DNA of 64,000 nt from JAAXGX01 sp965221595. GTDB lineage: Bacteria > Acidobacteriota > Vicinamibacteria > Vicinamibacterales > UBA8438. Location of the stretch: NCBI GenBank assembly GCA_965221595.1, contig OZ244900.1, positions 434,001 through 498,000 on the forward strand, given 5' to 3'. This document shows positions 1 to 7,989 of this stretch, one piece after another; the first letter of the stretch is position 1, and the number at the start of each line of letters is the position of its first letter. The notes beneath the pieces were generated by a model. The model ran no database searches. It saw nothing but the letters and a program-made list of their open reading frames with translations, and was not told the DNA's origin. The position numbers and the translations under genes are program-made.

Positions 1-1
1 C

Positions 2-1585
2 GTCGTGTGGGCGCCCGTCTCCCGGGGCGTGGCCGGCTTTCTGCCGCAGATGGGCGTGGTGGAAGGGATGACGGGGCTGTCGACGAGCCGCAATATCGAG
101 ATCCTGCCGACATTCACGGCCATCCAGTTCGGCTCGATCGACGCCGCCAGCGGGGACTTCACGACCGCCGATCCGGCGCCGGAAGGGGGCGTCAACTTCA
201 AGTACGGCGTCACGTCGAACCTGACCGCGGACTTCACGCTCAATCCCGACTTCTCGCAGATCGAGTCGGACCAGCCGCAGATCGAGCTCAACCAGCGGTT
301 CGCGCTCTTCTACCCCGAACTGCGACCCTTTTTCCTCGAGGGCGCCGAGATCTTCGACATTCCCGGTCCGGTCAACGCGGTGCACACCCGGACCATCGTC
401 GATCCCTTCTACGGGGCGAAGCTGACCGGCAAGGTGGGGCGGACCACGCTGGGGCTGCTGTATGCCAACGACGAGGCGGCGGGCCATGTGGACGACGCAC
501 CCGACCCGGCCGTGGGCCAGGCGGCTCAGACGTTCGTGGGGCGCGTGCGCTACGACCTGTACGCCGAGTCGCACGTCGGCGCCATCGTCACCAGCCGTGA
601 GTTCGTCGACAGCCACAGCCGGCTGGCGGGCATCGACAGCAACTTCCGGTTGGGGCGCACCCAGAGCATCGCCTTCCGCGCGATGGGCACGCAGCACCGC
701 GACCTCGACGGCGTCGACCGCAGCGGCCACTACCTCGAGGCCGTGCTGCGCAAGCAGGGACGCAACCTCGGCTACCGCTTCCTCTCGTTCGTTCTCTCGC
801 CGGACTTCCGCACCGACGTCGGGTTCGTGCGCCGGGTCGACCAGCGCCGCACGCTGGGCGACGTCTCATACCAGTGGTGGCCCGAGACCTGGCTCGTCAG
901 TTGGGGGCCCGAGGGGCGCTACGCCCGCAACTACGCCTTCGACGGCAACCTGCAGGACGAGCAGGTCCGGCTCGGCCTCAACTTCAACTTCGCGCGCAAC
1001 TTCGGGGTCAACAGTCGCGTGAGCCGGGAGATGGAGCGCTACGGGGGCATCGACTTCTTCAAGACGCGCTACCGGGTCTTCGGGCGCTACAGCACGACGC
1101 GCTACGGCGTCGGCATGGGGATGAATCGCGGCCACGAGGTCTTCTACGACGACGCGAACCCGTTCCTGGGCCACGAGACCGGTGTGTACTCGTTCATCAG
1201 CCTGCGGCCCATTCCGCGGCTGCAATCGGACGTCAACCTCAACACCAGCCGGTTCACGGATCGCCGCACCGGCGGCGCCGAGGTGTTCGACGTCAAGATC
1301 TTCCGGGCCCTGTCCACCTACCAGTTCACCGAGCGCTTCCTGGTGCGGAACATCGCCGAGCACAACACGTTCGACAAGACGCTGGCCTTGAACCTGCTGC
1401 TGACGTACCGGGTCAACGCCGGCACCGTCTTCTACGTGGGTTACGACGACCACCACCAGCAGGCCGACCTGATCGAGCGCGACCGCGACGGCGACGGCAT
1501 TCCCGACCGACTGTTCCACACCACGGAGCGCCGGCGCACGAACCGGGCCGTCTTCGTGAAGCTCCAGTACCTGTTCCGGTACTGA
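2..1585 (+). CDS. DUF5916-family outer-membrane protein, C-terminal part (cut by window start)
   Basis: The reading frame is open from the first bases, so the true start lies upstream; the GTG at 5 is only an in-frame codon. The visible 527 codons match the barrel part of DUF5916 proteins: the F-K-Y-G-V-T-x-N-L-T-A-D-F-T-L-N-x-D-F-S-Q signature, then a L-F-Y-P-E-L-R-P-F-F-L-E-G segment, then many alternating strands ending in Y-L-F-R-Y, an aromatic end typical of outer-membrane barrels. The family usually has an N-terminal CBM9-like domain, which would be outside the window. Its role is unproven; a place in the outer membrane is inferred. It converges with a second DUF5916 gene at 1762, and the gap between them holds hairpins and repeats. 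Confidence 0.85.
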   Translation, partial: VVWAPVSRGVAGFLPQMGVVEGMTGLSTSRNIEILPTFTAIQFGSIDAASGDFTTADPAPEGGVNFKYGVTSNLTADFTLNPDFSQIESDQPQIELNQRFALFYPELRPFFLEGAEIFDIPGPVNAVHTRTIVDPFYGAKLTGKVGRTTLGLLYANDEAAGHVDDAPDPAVGQAAQTFVGRVRYDLYAESHVGAIVTSREFVDSHSRLAGIDSNFRLGRTQSIAFRAMGTQHRDLDGVDRSGHYLEAVLRKQGRNLGYRFLSFVLSPDFRTDVGFVRRVDQRRTLGDVSYQWWPETWLVSWGPEGRYARNYAFDGNLQDEQVRLGLNFNFARNFGVNSRVSREMERYGGIDFFKTRYRVFGRYSTTRYGVGMGMNRGHEVFYDDANPFLGHETGVYSFISLRPIPRLQSDVNLNTSRFTDRRTGGAEVFDVKIFRALSTYQFTERFLVRNIAEHNTFDKTLALNLLLTYRVNAGTVFYVGYDDHHQQADLIERDRDGDGIPDRLFHTTERRRTNRAVFVKLQYLFRY

Positions 1586-1626
1586 CCCCGCAAGCGGACG
1601 CCGGATGTCCGGGGCGCAGCCCCGTC
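1586..1626 (+). repeat. Dispersed GC-rich intergenic repeat, short copy A
   Basis: It begins directly after the stop codon at 1585. It shares the CCCCGCAAGCGGACGCCGG start and the CGGGGCGCAGCCCCG palindrome with a longer copy at 1668-1756. Related copies lie at 17643-17720 and, inverted, at 49221-49297. The internal palindrome can fold into a short stem. Confidence 0.6.
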
Positions 1627-1631
1627 TGAAG

Positions 1632-1649
1632 GGCGGAGTCTGCTCCGCC
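1632..1649. terminator. Hairpin between convergent genes
   Basis: A perfect 7-bp stem, GGCGGAG / CTCCGCC with a TCTG loop, lies 46 bases after the stop codon of the first gene and between two convergent genes. There is no T-run, so if it terminates transcription it is not a textbook Rho-independent terminator; it could serve both strands. Confidence 0.45.
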
Positions 1650-1667
1650 GAACCGCGCAGACTTCGC

Positions 1668-1756
1668 AAGGCGCGCACGGCGCGCCTCGGCGGGAGCGGC
1701 GCGGGGCGCAGGGGTCCCCGCAAGCGGACGCCGGGGGTTCGGGGCGCAGCCCCGTC
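1668..1756 (+). repeat. Dispersed GC-rich intergenic repeat, long copy B
   Basis: This copy has two modules. The first is a GCGCGCACGGCGCGCCTCGG block followed by an AGCGGCGCGGGG stretch. The second is the ACGCCGGGGGTTCGGGGC block ending in the CGGGGCGCAGCCCCG palindrome. The same modules in the same order occur at 17643-17720, and reverse-complemented at 49221-49297. All copies are intergenic and next to 3' ends or gene borders. Confidence 0.65.
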
Positions 1757-1761
1757 GAAAG

Positions 1762-4602
1762 CTAGAAGCGGAACAGCCGGTTGATCTTGATCACGAAGCT
1801 GCGGCTCTGCAGTTCGGGATGGCGCGGGGTGAGCGTGTCGCGCTGCTCGTTGTAGACCACGAACAGCTCGCTCCCGGGTTGATACTCCCAGCGGAAGCGG
1901 ACGTTCGCGCCCAGCGAGGCGTTGCTCGAGTTGTACTGCACCAGCGCACTGACGAACATCAGCGGCGTGGCCGTGTAGGTCGTGCGCGTGGTCACGAGGC
2001 CCGTCGTGAAGCGGCCCTGGGGCAGATCCACGCGGTTGTACGAGATGCCCGGCTCGAGCGACAGTTGCGGCGTCAGTTCGAGCCGACCGCTCCGGAAGCC
2101 ACCCGGCAGGCCCATCTCCAGGGTGGTCTTCTCGCCGCCGTAGAAGCTGCCGCGCTGGAGGGCCAGCATGCCGGAGAACACCCGCTGCCGGCCGAACTGG
2201 TACGCCACGCGCGTGTCCTGGAAGCGGTAGCCGCCAACCGGGACGGCGACGTCGCGGGCAATCTCGAACGGGCTGTCGAGGTACTCGTAGCTGCGGGTGT
2301 ACTCGACCTCGAACTGGTCCGCGTTCTCGAACTCGATGGCGAAGAAGCCCTGCCCCAGGCGCGTCTCGACCACGCCGGCCCGGCTCGTGTAGTAGTCGAA
2401 CCGGCCTTCCCAGGTGAAGCGGCGGATGGCACGGATGGCGTACGGCCGCGGGCTGAACCGGAACGAGCCGAAGCTGCGGTCGAAGTCCTCGCGCCGCAGG
2501 AATCCCACGTCCGGCCGGAAGTCCTCTCCCACGGCGAGGTGCTCGAGCTGCACGCCGTAGCGGTCGCCGCGGTATTCGAACCTGGCACGATAGCTGACGT
2601 CGTCGCCCCGCGAGCCGGGCGTGGCGGTCCGGGCCCAGTAGGTATCGACATTTACCGTGTCGTAGAAGCCGAAGTTGGCGTCGGCGCCGTACGTCTCGCT
2701 CGAGCCGGGACCCAGCGTGGAGACCGAGCGGCCGGTGTAGATCGCACCGATGCTGCTGCGCCGCAGCAGGTCGCGCTTGATGCGCAGGACCGAGAAGCTG
2801 GTGGGCATGGCGTCCGTGGTCGCCTCGGCCCCGGTCCGGATGGTCATCGCGCCCACGGTGAAGCGTCCCACCCGCCCGGTGAGCCGGCCGCCGGCCTGCA
2901 GCGGCACCTCGCGCCCCGCGTTGAGTCCAATCTGCCGGCTGTAGAAGAGCACCGGCGTGTCGTTGTTCTGCCCGAACGGGCCGGTGCCGGCGCCGCCGAA
3001 GGCGAACACGCCCTGGTTCTCGAGGAAGAACTCGCGCTTCTCCGGAAAGAAGAGGCTGAAGCGGGTGAGGTTGACCTGCTGCTCGTCCGCCTCGACCTGG
3101 GCGAAGTCCGTATTGAGCGTCAGGTCGGCCACCAGGTTCTGTGTCACGCCGTACTTCACGTCGAGGCCCCCATCGCCGCCGAGCTGGTTCGCGACGGGGG
3201 GTGTGGTGGTCCAGTCGCTCGTCAGGTCCGCGATGGCGTACGGCTTCAGCTCGAGCGTGCTGCGGCGGTCGGGCACCTCGAGCCCGACCAGGGTTGCCGC
3301 CAGCGAGGAGAGGAAGATGGCCCCGGGCTCGCGCGCCACGGGCATGGGCACGACGTACGACAGCTCGTTCTTCCAGAAGACCCGCCGGCTGACGTTCAGT
3401 CCCCAGATCTGCGCCCGGCCCGGCCGGTAGCGCAACGACTTGAACGGAATGGCTGCTTCCAGCGTCCAGCCGCCCTCGAAGCGCCCGGTCTCGGCCTCCC
3501 AGACCGGGTTCCAGTCGCCGTTGTAGTCGCTCTCGGACGTCATCTGGCCTTCCATCCGGCCGCCGATGGCGTTGACGTTGAAGATCATCCCATTGCGGCG
3601 GTCGTAGAAGCTGTCGATCATGAAGCCGATGCGCTCGTTCTGCAGAATGTTGAAGCTGTCCCGCCGCATCTCGTTGGCCACCCACCGCGATTCGGGCGCC
3701 GAGTCCCAGCAGCGCACGCCGAGATAGAAGTTGTCGTCGTCGAACAGCACCCAGACCTCGGTGCGCTCGCTGGCCGGCGCGCCTTCCACCGGCAGGGTCT
3801 GGATGAAGTCGGAGAACGGTGGCAGGTCGCGGTACACCGCCTCGTCGAGCACGCCGTCGACGTCGAGGCCGGCCACGCGCACCGCACGGATGGTGGCCCG
3901 GCCCGCCGCGTCGCGGCTGATGGTTGCGGGCGGCTGCGGCGCCGCCGGTCCGTCGCCGGTGCCGGCGGGAGGCCCGAAGCCGGCCCGCGGCAGGGCCGCG
4001 CCGACGCGGGCCGCGGGGCCGGCCGACCTGCGGGCAGCCGGTTGCTGCGCGCGGCCGGGCGCATCCGGCCCCGCGCGCGGCGGCCCGCCGGATTCTTCGA
4101 GGTAGCGGGCCAGCGAGTCCACCAGCCGGTCCTGGAGGTCGAAGAGCCCGGCGGCGGCACTGTCGGCCTGCATCCAGTGCACCGCCGCGCCGCTCTCCGT
4201 CGCAACGACCCGGGCTGTGACGCGCAGGTGGTCCGCCACGCGCTGGTACTCGCCGACCACGAGCCAGCGGATGCCGAGTGCCCGGCAGGTCTCCAGCACC
4301 GCCGCTGCGTCCGCGGCGTCCAGGTCGGTGCCGGTCGCTTCCCGGTGCGCACGTCCGAGGTCCTCCGGGGGAACGAACGCCGCGGTGGGAGCCACCGTGA
4401 GCGCGGCTCCCAGGGTCTCGGCGATGCCGCCGCCGATCCACTCGTCTGCCGCCGCGCCGCTCAGGTTCCTGAACGGCAGCACGGTAATCGTTCGGACAGC
4501 GGGTGCCGGCGGCGTCGGGGCACGGGGCTGGGCGGCTGCGCCGGCTGCAGCCAGTACGAGCAGGGCGGCCGCCGTCGAGATGCGCAACGCGCCGGTCTTC
4601 AT
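1762..4602 (-). CDS. DUF5916 protein with N-terminal TolB/FlgO-like domain
   Basis: 946 residues from the ATG at 4602. I chose this start because a clean signal peptide follows (about residues 1-25, ending A-G-A-A-A-Q); an ATG 17 codons upstream would bury it. Residues about 37-165 resemble the TolB/FlgO-like domain (T-I-T-V-L-P-F-R-N-L-S, then G-I-R-W-L-V-V-G-E-Y). A Pro/Gly/Ala-rich linker follows, then a CBM9-like segment (D-G-V-L-D-E-A-V-Y; Y-D-R-R-N-G-M-I-F) and the DUF5916 barrel (K-Y-G-V-T-Q-N-L-V-A-D-L-T-L-N-T-D-F-A-Q; L-F-F-P-E-K-R-E-F-F-L-E-N), ending in L-F-R-F. It is about 170 residues longer than the paralog at 52272-54611, mostly because of the N-terminal domain. Outer-membrane location is inferred; substrate unknown. 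It is divergent from the gene at 4732. Confidence 0.85.
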   Translation of the reverse strand: MKTGALRISTAAALLVLAAAGAAAQPRAPTPPAPAVRTITVLPFRNLSGAAADEWIGGGIAETLGAALTVAPTAAFVPPEDLGRAHREATGTDLDAADAAAVLETCRALGIRWLVVGEYQRVADHLRVTARVVATESGAAVHWMQADSAAAGLFDLQDRLVDSLARYLEESGGPPRAGPDAPGRAQQPAARRSAGPAARVGAALPRAGFGPPAGTGDGPAAPQPPATISRDAAGRATIRAVRVAGLDVDGVLDEAVYRDLPPFSDFIQTLPVEGAPASERTEVWVLFDDDNFYLGVRCWDSAPESRWVANEMRRDSFNILQNERIGFMIDSFYDRRNGMIFNVNAIGGRMEGQMTSESDYNGDWNPVWEAETGRFEGGWTLEAAIPFKSLRYRPGRAQIWGLNVSRRVFWKNELSYVVPMPVAREPGAIFLSSLAATLVGLEVPDRRSTLELKPYAIADLTSDWTTTPPVANQLGGDGGLDVKYGVTQNLVADLTLNTDFAQVEADEQQVNLTRFSLFFPEKREFFLENQGVFAFGGAGTGPFGQNNDTPVLFYSRQIGLNAGREVPLQAGGRLTGRVGRFTVGAMTIRTGAEATTDAMPTSFSVLRIKRDLLRRSSIGAIYTGRSVSTLGPGSSETYGADANFGFYDTVNVDTYWARTATPGSRGDDVSYRARFEYRGDRYGVQLEHLAVGEDFRPDVGFLRREDFDRSFGSFRFSPRPYAIRAIRRFTWEGRFDYYTSRAGVVETRLGQGFFAIEFENADQFEVEYTRSYEYLDSPFEIARDVAVPVGGYRFQDTRVAYQFGRQRVFSGMLALQRGSFYGGEKTTLEMGLPGGFRSGRLELTPQLSLEPGISYNRVDLPQGRFTTGLVTTRTTYTATPLMFVSALVQYNSSNASLGANVRFRWEYQPGSELFVVYNEQRDTLTPRHPELQSRSFVIKINRLFRF

Positions 4603-4731
4603 CTGCTGCCCGGCTTCAGCCTGTCCGCGCGGCGGCAGGCTGCCCGCGTGCATGGCATTCTGCGGCGGGAACTTTCACAAGCCGTCCCCGACATGGTATG
4701 ACAGGTAGGGGCGGCCTGAAGGAGACTGGAC

Positions 4732-5811
4732 ATGCTACGTCTGTTGGAAGGTCGGGTGCGTGTGGTCGTGCCCCTGGTCGCCATCGCGCTGTCGTGGACG
4801 GCAGCCGCCGGGTGCCGGATGCCCGCGGGAGAGGAGCGGCAAGGCGTCGCCCCGCGGCCGGACATCCCCCGCACGCCGTGGGGCGACCCGGACCTGCAGG
4901 GTATCTGGGTCGGTTCCACGCTGACGCCCCTCGAGCGCCCCGCCGAATTCGAGGGGCGCGAGTTCCTGACGTACGCCGAGGTCGCCGGGCTGGAGGACGG
5001 CGCGCTCCTGCGCAGGGCGCGCCTCGCGCAACGGCCGTCCGAGCGCACGACGGCCGGCGGCAGCGTGGACTGGCGGGCGGACGGCACGCCGGGCTTCTAC
5101 AACGACTTCTGGCTCGACGGGAGCTGGATGTGGCTGCGCAGCCGGCGCACTTCGCTCGTCGTCGAGCCGCCGACCGGGCGGATTCCCTACACCGCCGACG
5201 CGCGCCAGGGCGAACGCCCGCACGGGTCGGGTCCCTGGAACTCCTTCCTGGACCTCGACACCGGCGAACGGTGCCTGGGCGACGGCCTGCCGCAGATCTG
5301 GTTCAGCTACAACCCGAACCACCAGATCTTCCAGAACCGCACGCACGTCGTCATCGTGCACGAGATGTTCCGCCAGCGGCGCATCATTCCGCTGGACGGC
5401 GGCCCGCCTGCGGACATCCCGAGCTGGAACGGCGCGCCGCGCGGACGCTGGGAGGGTGACACCCTCGTGGTCGAGTCGCGATCCTTCGTGGACCGACCCG
5501 ACGCCCGCTGGGCCAGCACGTGGCGCCATCCGACCGGCTCGCTGCACCTGCTGGAGCGGTTCACGCGCGTCGATGCGGAGACCATCGACTACGCGGCCAC
5601 CATCACCGATCCGGCGCGGTTCACGCGGCCCTGGACGATAGAGCTGGCTCTGTCGGCCGATCAGTCCGAACGCGGGGTGGCGGCCGGCGGACTCTACGAG
5701 TTCGCCTGCCACGAGGGCAACTACGCGATGCTGAACGTGCTGCGCGGTGCGCGCGCGCAGGAGCGGCCGCCGGCCGCCGCGGCAGCGGTTCTCGCGGACC
5801 AGGGGCCCTGA
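4732..5811 (+). CDS. Secreted P-R-T-x-W-G family protein (copy 1 of 6), function unknown
   Basis: 359 residues, ATG preceded by GAAGGAGA. The N-terminus is hydrophobic with a Cys at about residue 28 (A-A-A-G-C), suggesting a lipoprotein or signal peptide. The motif order shared by six genes of this window is: P-R-T-P-W-G-D-P-D-L-Q-G-I-W, L-E-R-P-A-E-F-E-G-R-E-F, a Y-N-D/N-F-W block, R-R-T-S-L-V-V-E-P-P, R-C-L-x-x-G-L-P, R-I-I-P-L-D-G, G-R-W-E-G-D-T-L-V-V-E, E-R-F-T-R-V-D and F-A-C-H-E-G-N-Y. Two Cys (in R-C-L and A-C-H-E-G-N) occur in all six copies and may form a disulfide. I know no assigned function. This copy belongs to the 'R-C-x-x-x-G-L-P' subgroup with those at 21142 and 55830. Confidence 0.8.
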   Translation: MLRLLEGRVRVVVPLVAIALSWTAAAGCRMPAGEERQGVAPRPDIPRTPWGDPDLQGIWVGSTLTPLERPAEFEGREFLTYAEVAGLEDGALLRRARLAQRPSERTTAGGSVDWRADGTPGFYNDFWLDGSWMWLRSRRTSLVVEPPTGRIPYTADARQGERPHGSGPWNSFLDLDTGERCLGDGLPQIWFSYNPNHQIFQNRTHVVIVHEMFRQRRIIPLDGGPPADIPSWNGAPRGRWEGDTLVVESRSFVDRPDARWASTWRHPTGSLHLLERFTRVDAETIDYAATITDPARFTRPWTIELALSADQSERGVAAGGLYEFACHEGNYAMLNVLRGARAQERPPAAAAAVLADQGP

Positions 5812-5816
5812 GCCGG

Positions 5817-6755
5817 CTACCGCCCCTCGTCCGGGGGCGTACCGGTCTGGCGGATGACGTTCATGGCCGTGGCGATCATCGACGAGACGTCGGCCAGATT
5901 GGCCGGCAGGATCATCGTGTTGTTCTCCTTGGCCAGCATCCCCAGCCGATCGACGTACTGCTCGGCGACGCGCAGTTGAACCGCCTGCGTGCCGCCGGGC
6001 GCCTCGATGGCCTGGGCCACCCGGCGAATGCCCTCCGCCGTCGCTGTCGCCACAGTGGTGATGGCGGCGGCCTGACCTTCCGCCTCGTTGATCTGCTGCT
6101 GCTTCGTCGCCTCGGACTCCTTGATGACCTTCTGCTTCTCGCCCTCGGCCGTGTTGATGGCCGAGTCCCGCAGGCCTTCCGACTCGAGCACGGCGGCGCG
6201 CTTCTCGCGCTCGGCCCGCATCTGCTTCTCCATGGCTTCGAGCACGTCGCGCGGCGGGTTGATGTTCTTGATCTCGTAGCGCAGCACCTTGACGCCCCAG
6301 GGCTCCGTGGCCTTGTCCAGCTCGTCGACCACCTGCGTGTTGATGTGGGCGCGCTCCTCGAACGTCTTGTCGAGCTCGATCTTGCCGATCTCGCTACGCA
6401 GCGTAGTCTGCGCGAGCTGCGTGATCGCGAAAACGTAGTTCCCGATGCCGTACGACGCGCGCTGGGCGTCCAGCACCTTCAGGTACAGCACGCCGTCCAC
6501 GCCCACCTGGACGTTGTCGCTCGTGATGCAGATCTGCTCCGGGATGTCCAGGGCCATCTCCTTGAGCGAGTGCTTGTAGCGGACGGAATCGAGGAACGGG
6601 ACGAGGATGTGGAATCCGGCGTCGAGCGTCCCCGCATACTTTCCGAGCCGCTCGACCACGTACTGACTCTGCTGCGGCACGACCACGGCCGTCTTGGCGA
6701 TGATGACGACGAGCAGCAGCACCAGTGCTCCGACGGCGATCAGACCCACTTCCAT
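5817..6755 (-). CDS. SPFH/band 7 family protein (paraslipin, QmcA-like)
   Basis: 312 residues. One N-terminal membrane anchor (about 3-23) is followed by the SPFH domain (V-P-Q-Q-S-Q-Y-V-V-E-R-L-G-K-Y, then D-I-P-E-Q-I-C-I-T-S-D-N-V-Q-V). Then comes a long Glu/Ala/Lys coiled-coil stretch (about 180-245, E-K-Q-K-V-I-K-E-S-E-A-T-K-Q-Q) and a short tail. Members of this family assemble into membrane-associated rings or microdomains and often accompany NfeD proteins, as here: the NfeD-like gene lies directly upstream with a 4-base gap, so the two are almost certainly cotranscribed. It converges with the P-R-T-x-W-G gene, only 5 bases between their stops. Length and architecture are normal for the family. 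Confidence 0.93.
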   Translation of the reverse strand: MEVGLIAVGALVLLLVVIIAKTAVVVPQQSQYVVERLGKYAGTLDAGFHILVPFLDSVRYKHSLKEMALDIPEQICITSDNVQVGVDGVLYLKVLDAQRASYGIGNYVFAITQLAQTTLRSEIGKIELDKTFEERAHINTQVVDELDKATEPWGVKVLRYEIKNINPPRDVLEAMEKQMRAEREKRAAVLESEGLRDSAINTAEGEKQKVIKESEATKQQQINEAEGQAAAITTVATATAEGIRRVAQAIEAPGGTQAVQLRVAEQYVDRLGMLAKENNTMILPANLADVSSMIATAMNVIRQTGTPPDEGR

Positions 6756-6759
6756 CGTT

Positions 6760-7191
6760 TCACTCCGCCCGGATCCACAGGGTCAGGCCCTCGACGCGCT
6801 CCACGCGGCACGCCTGACCGTGACCGACTGCCGTTGTACCGACGTTCCTCGCGCTCCAGGTCGTCCCGCGCAACTCGGCCTTGCCGAAGCCGTCGGCGGC
6901 GATCTCGCCGCGCACCAGCGCCCGCGCGCCCACCAGGCTGTCCACCGTTCCCTCACCGCCGTCCGCGCGCAGCCGGCGCACGATGAGTGGCCGGAAGAAC
7001 ACGAGCGCCGCCACGGACAGGCCGGCGAACAGCATGCCCTGCAGCGCGACCGGCTCCGCCCAGCCGAGCGCCGCCAGCAGGCCCACCGCCAGGGCCCCGC
7101 AGCCGAAGAAGAACACGTAGAACCCGCCCGGGGACGCCATCTCCAGCGCCAGGAGCAGGAAGCCGGCCACCACCCAGATCCACCACGCCAT
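6760..7191 (-). CDS. NfeD-like membrane protein
   Basis: 143 residues from the ATG at 7191 (M-A-W-W-I-W-V-V-A-G-F); the frame stays open upstream but without coding character. Two or three hydrophobic segments fall within about residues 1-75, with the E-x-x-x-P-G-G-F/Y turn (E-M-A-S-P-G-G-F-Y) usual in short NfeD proteins. They are followed by a small soluble beta-domain (about 85-143: L-V-G-A-R-A-L-V-R-G, V-E-R-V-E-G-L-T-L-W-I) of the NfeD C-terminal OB-fold type. NfeD proteins partner with SPFH proteins, and here the two genes form an operon. The ClpP-like protease domain of long NfeD forms is absent. Confidence 0.9.
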   Translation of the reverse strand: MAWWIWVVAGFLLLALEMASPGGFYVFFFGCGALAVGLLAALGWAEPVALQGMLFAGLSVAALVFFRPLIVRRLRADGGEGTVDSLVGARALVRGEIAADGFGKAELRGTTWSARNVGTTAVGHGQACRVERVEGLTLWIRAE

Positions 7192-7257
7192 CGCCAGTCC
7201 CAACCGCGATTGTAACCTTACAGGCGTGGCCACGAGCGACGCCCGGCGGCCATCACG

Positions 7258-7449
7258 ATGATGCACCGCGAGCCGGACGCACTGCAGGGGCTGCGCCGTG
7301 AGGGCCGCCACGTCGTTCTGAGCCCCCCGTTCAAGGACTGGGACGACTACTTCGCGAACAGCACCCCGTTGCCCGATGATTTCGAGGCAATCATGAGGGA
7401 GATGCGCGAGGAAGAGCTGCCGCTCGAAGAAAGGGAGCCGTTCGATTGA
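7258..7449 (+). CDS. Short VapB-like antitoxin lacking the N-terminal DNA-binding part
   Basis: 63 residues. The stretch R-R-E-G-R-H-V-V-L-S-P followed by D-W-D-D-Y-F and an acidic tail (E-E-E-L-P-L-E-E-R-E-P-F-D) resembles the C-terminal half of AbrB/SpoVT-type VapB antitoxins. The swapped-hairpin DNA-binding half should precede it, but the frame meets a stop at 7213-7215 and no such sequence is seen. It is either a natural short form or a 5'-truncated gene. The stop codon overlaps the start of the PIN toxin gene, so translational coupling, and toxin neutralisation by the acidic tail, remain plausible. Confidence 0.6.
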   Translation: MMHREPDALQGLRREGRHVVLSPPFKDWDDYFANSTPLPDDFEAIMREMREEELPLEEREPFD

Positions 7450-7838
7450 GGGTGATGCTCGACACGAACATCTGCGTCTACGCCATGAACCGACGCCGCG
7501 GCTTTGACGCCCGGTTTCCGCTTCAGGATTGCGGCGTGTCCATCGTGGTGCTGGGCGAGCTGGAGTTCGGTGCGCACGGTTCGAGTCGCAGCGCGCAGAG
7601 CTTCGCGGCCATCCATGACTTCGCGGCTTCTGTGCAAGTGGTCGAACTCGATGCGCGCGTTGCGCGAGAATACGGTCGCCTGCGGGCGCACCTGCGCTCC
7701 GCCGGCCAGCCCATCCGCCCCAACGACCTGTGGATCGCCGCGCATGCCCTGGCCCGGGACGTGCCGCTGATCACGCACAACCTCGCCGAGTTCCGGCGCG
7801 TGCCGGACCTGGCAGTCGAAACCTGGATGATGGGGTAG
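7446..7838 (+). CDS. PIN-domain toxin (VapC-like ribonuclease)
   Basis: 130 residues from TTG 7446, which overlaps the antitoxin stop (TTGA); GTG 7452 and ATG 7455 are alternative starts and the family's usual M-L-D-T-N-I begins at 7455. The acidic PIN residues are visible: L-D-T-N-I-C near the start, L-G-E-L-E-F in the middle, and N-D-L-W-I-A-A-H-A then I-T-H-N-L-A-E-F at the end. PIN toxins are Mg-dependent RNases neutralised by their cognate antitoxin. All expected acidic residues are present, so the toxin looks intact although its antitoxin is short. It opens the accessory island that runs to about 13.3 kb. Confidence 0.85.
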   Translation: MRVMLDTNICVYAMNRRRGFDARFPLQDCGVSIVVLGELEFGAHGSSRSAQSFAAIHDFAASVQVVELDARVAREYGRLRAHLRSAGQPIRPNDLWIAAHALARDVPLITHNLAEFRRVPDLAVETWMMG

Positions 7839-7842
7839 ATTC

Positions 7843-7989
7843 ATGTCCGCCGCGACCGCCCCCGCCCTCACCGGCATCCGCAACGAGAGCGGGGACATTT
7901 GCGAGCTCCGCGAGGACGACTATCGCGCGACGTGGGAAGCGCTCGCTCGCCGGTGTCTGGAAACGAGACCAACAGGTCATGACCGCTGA
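7843..7989 (+). pseudogene. 48-codon ORF, possible truncated N-terminus of a larger gene
   Basis: An ATG five bases after the VapC stop opens 48 codons that end inside the start region of the NTPase gene (11-base overlap). The first residues, A-P-A-L-T-G-I-R-N-E, recall the N-terminus of Eco57I/type IIG-like methylases (G-I-R-N-E-N-E-F-Y), but the match stops there, as if a deletion had joined it to unrelated sequence. That link is a weak memory-based inference. It could equally be a small leader ORF coupling translation into the NTPase gene. Confidence 0.35.

Noticed and set aside
866..4441. Very long minus-strand open frame (1191 codons) over two DUF5916 genes
   Set aside because: It spans both a plus-strand gene and another frame of a minus-strand gene, is Arg/Pro/Gly-rich and has no motif; it is a high-GC shadow.
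7730..7978. Upstream extension of the NTPase frame
   Set aside because: It overlaps vapC in another frame and is Arg/Pro-rich; ATG 7979 is the first start with coding character.
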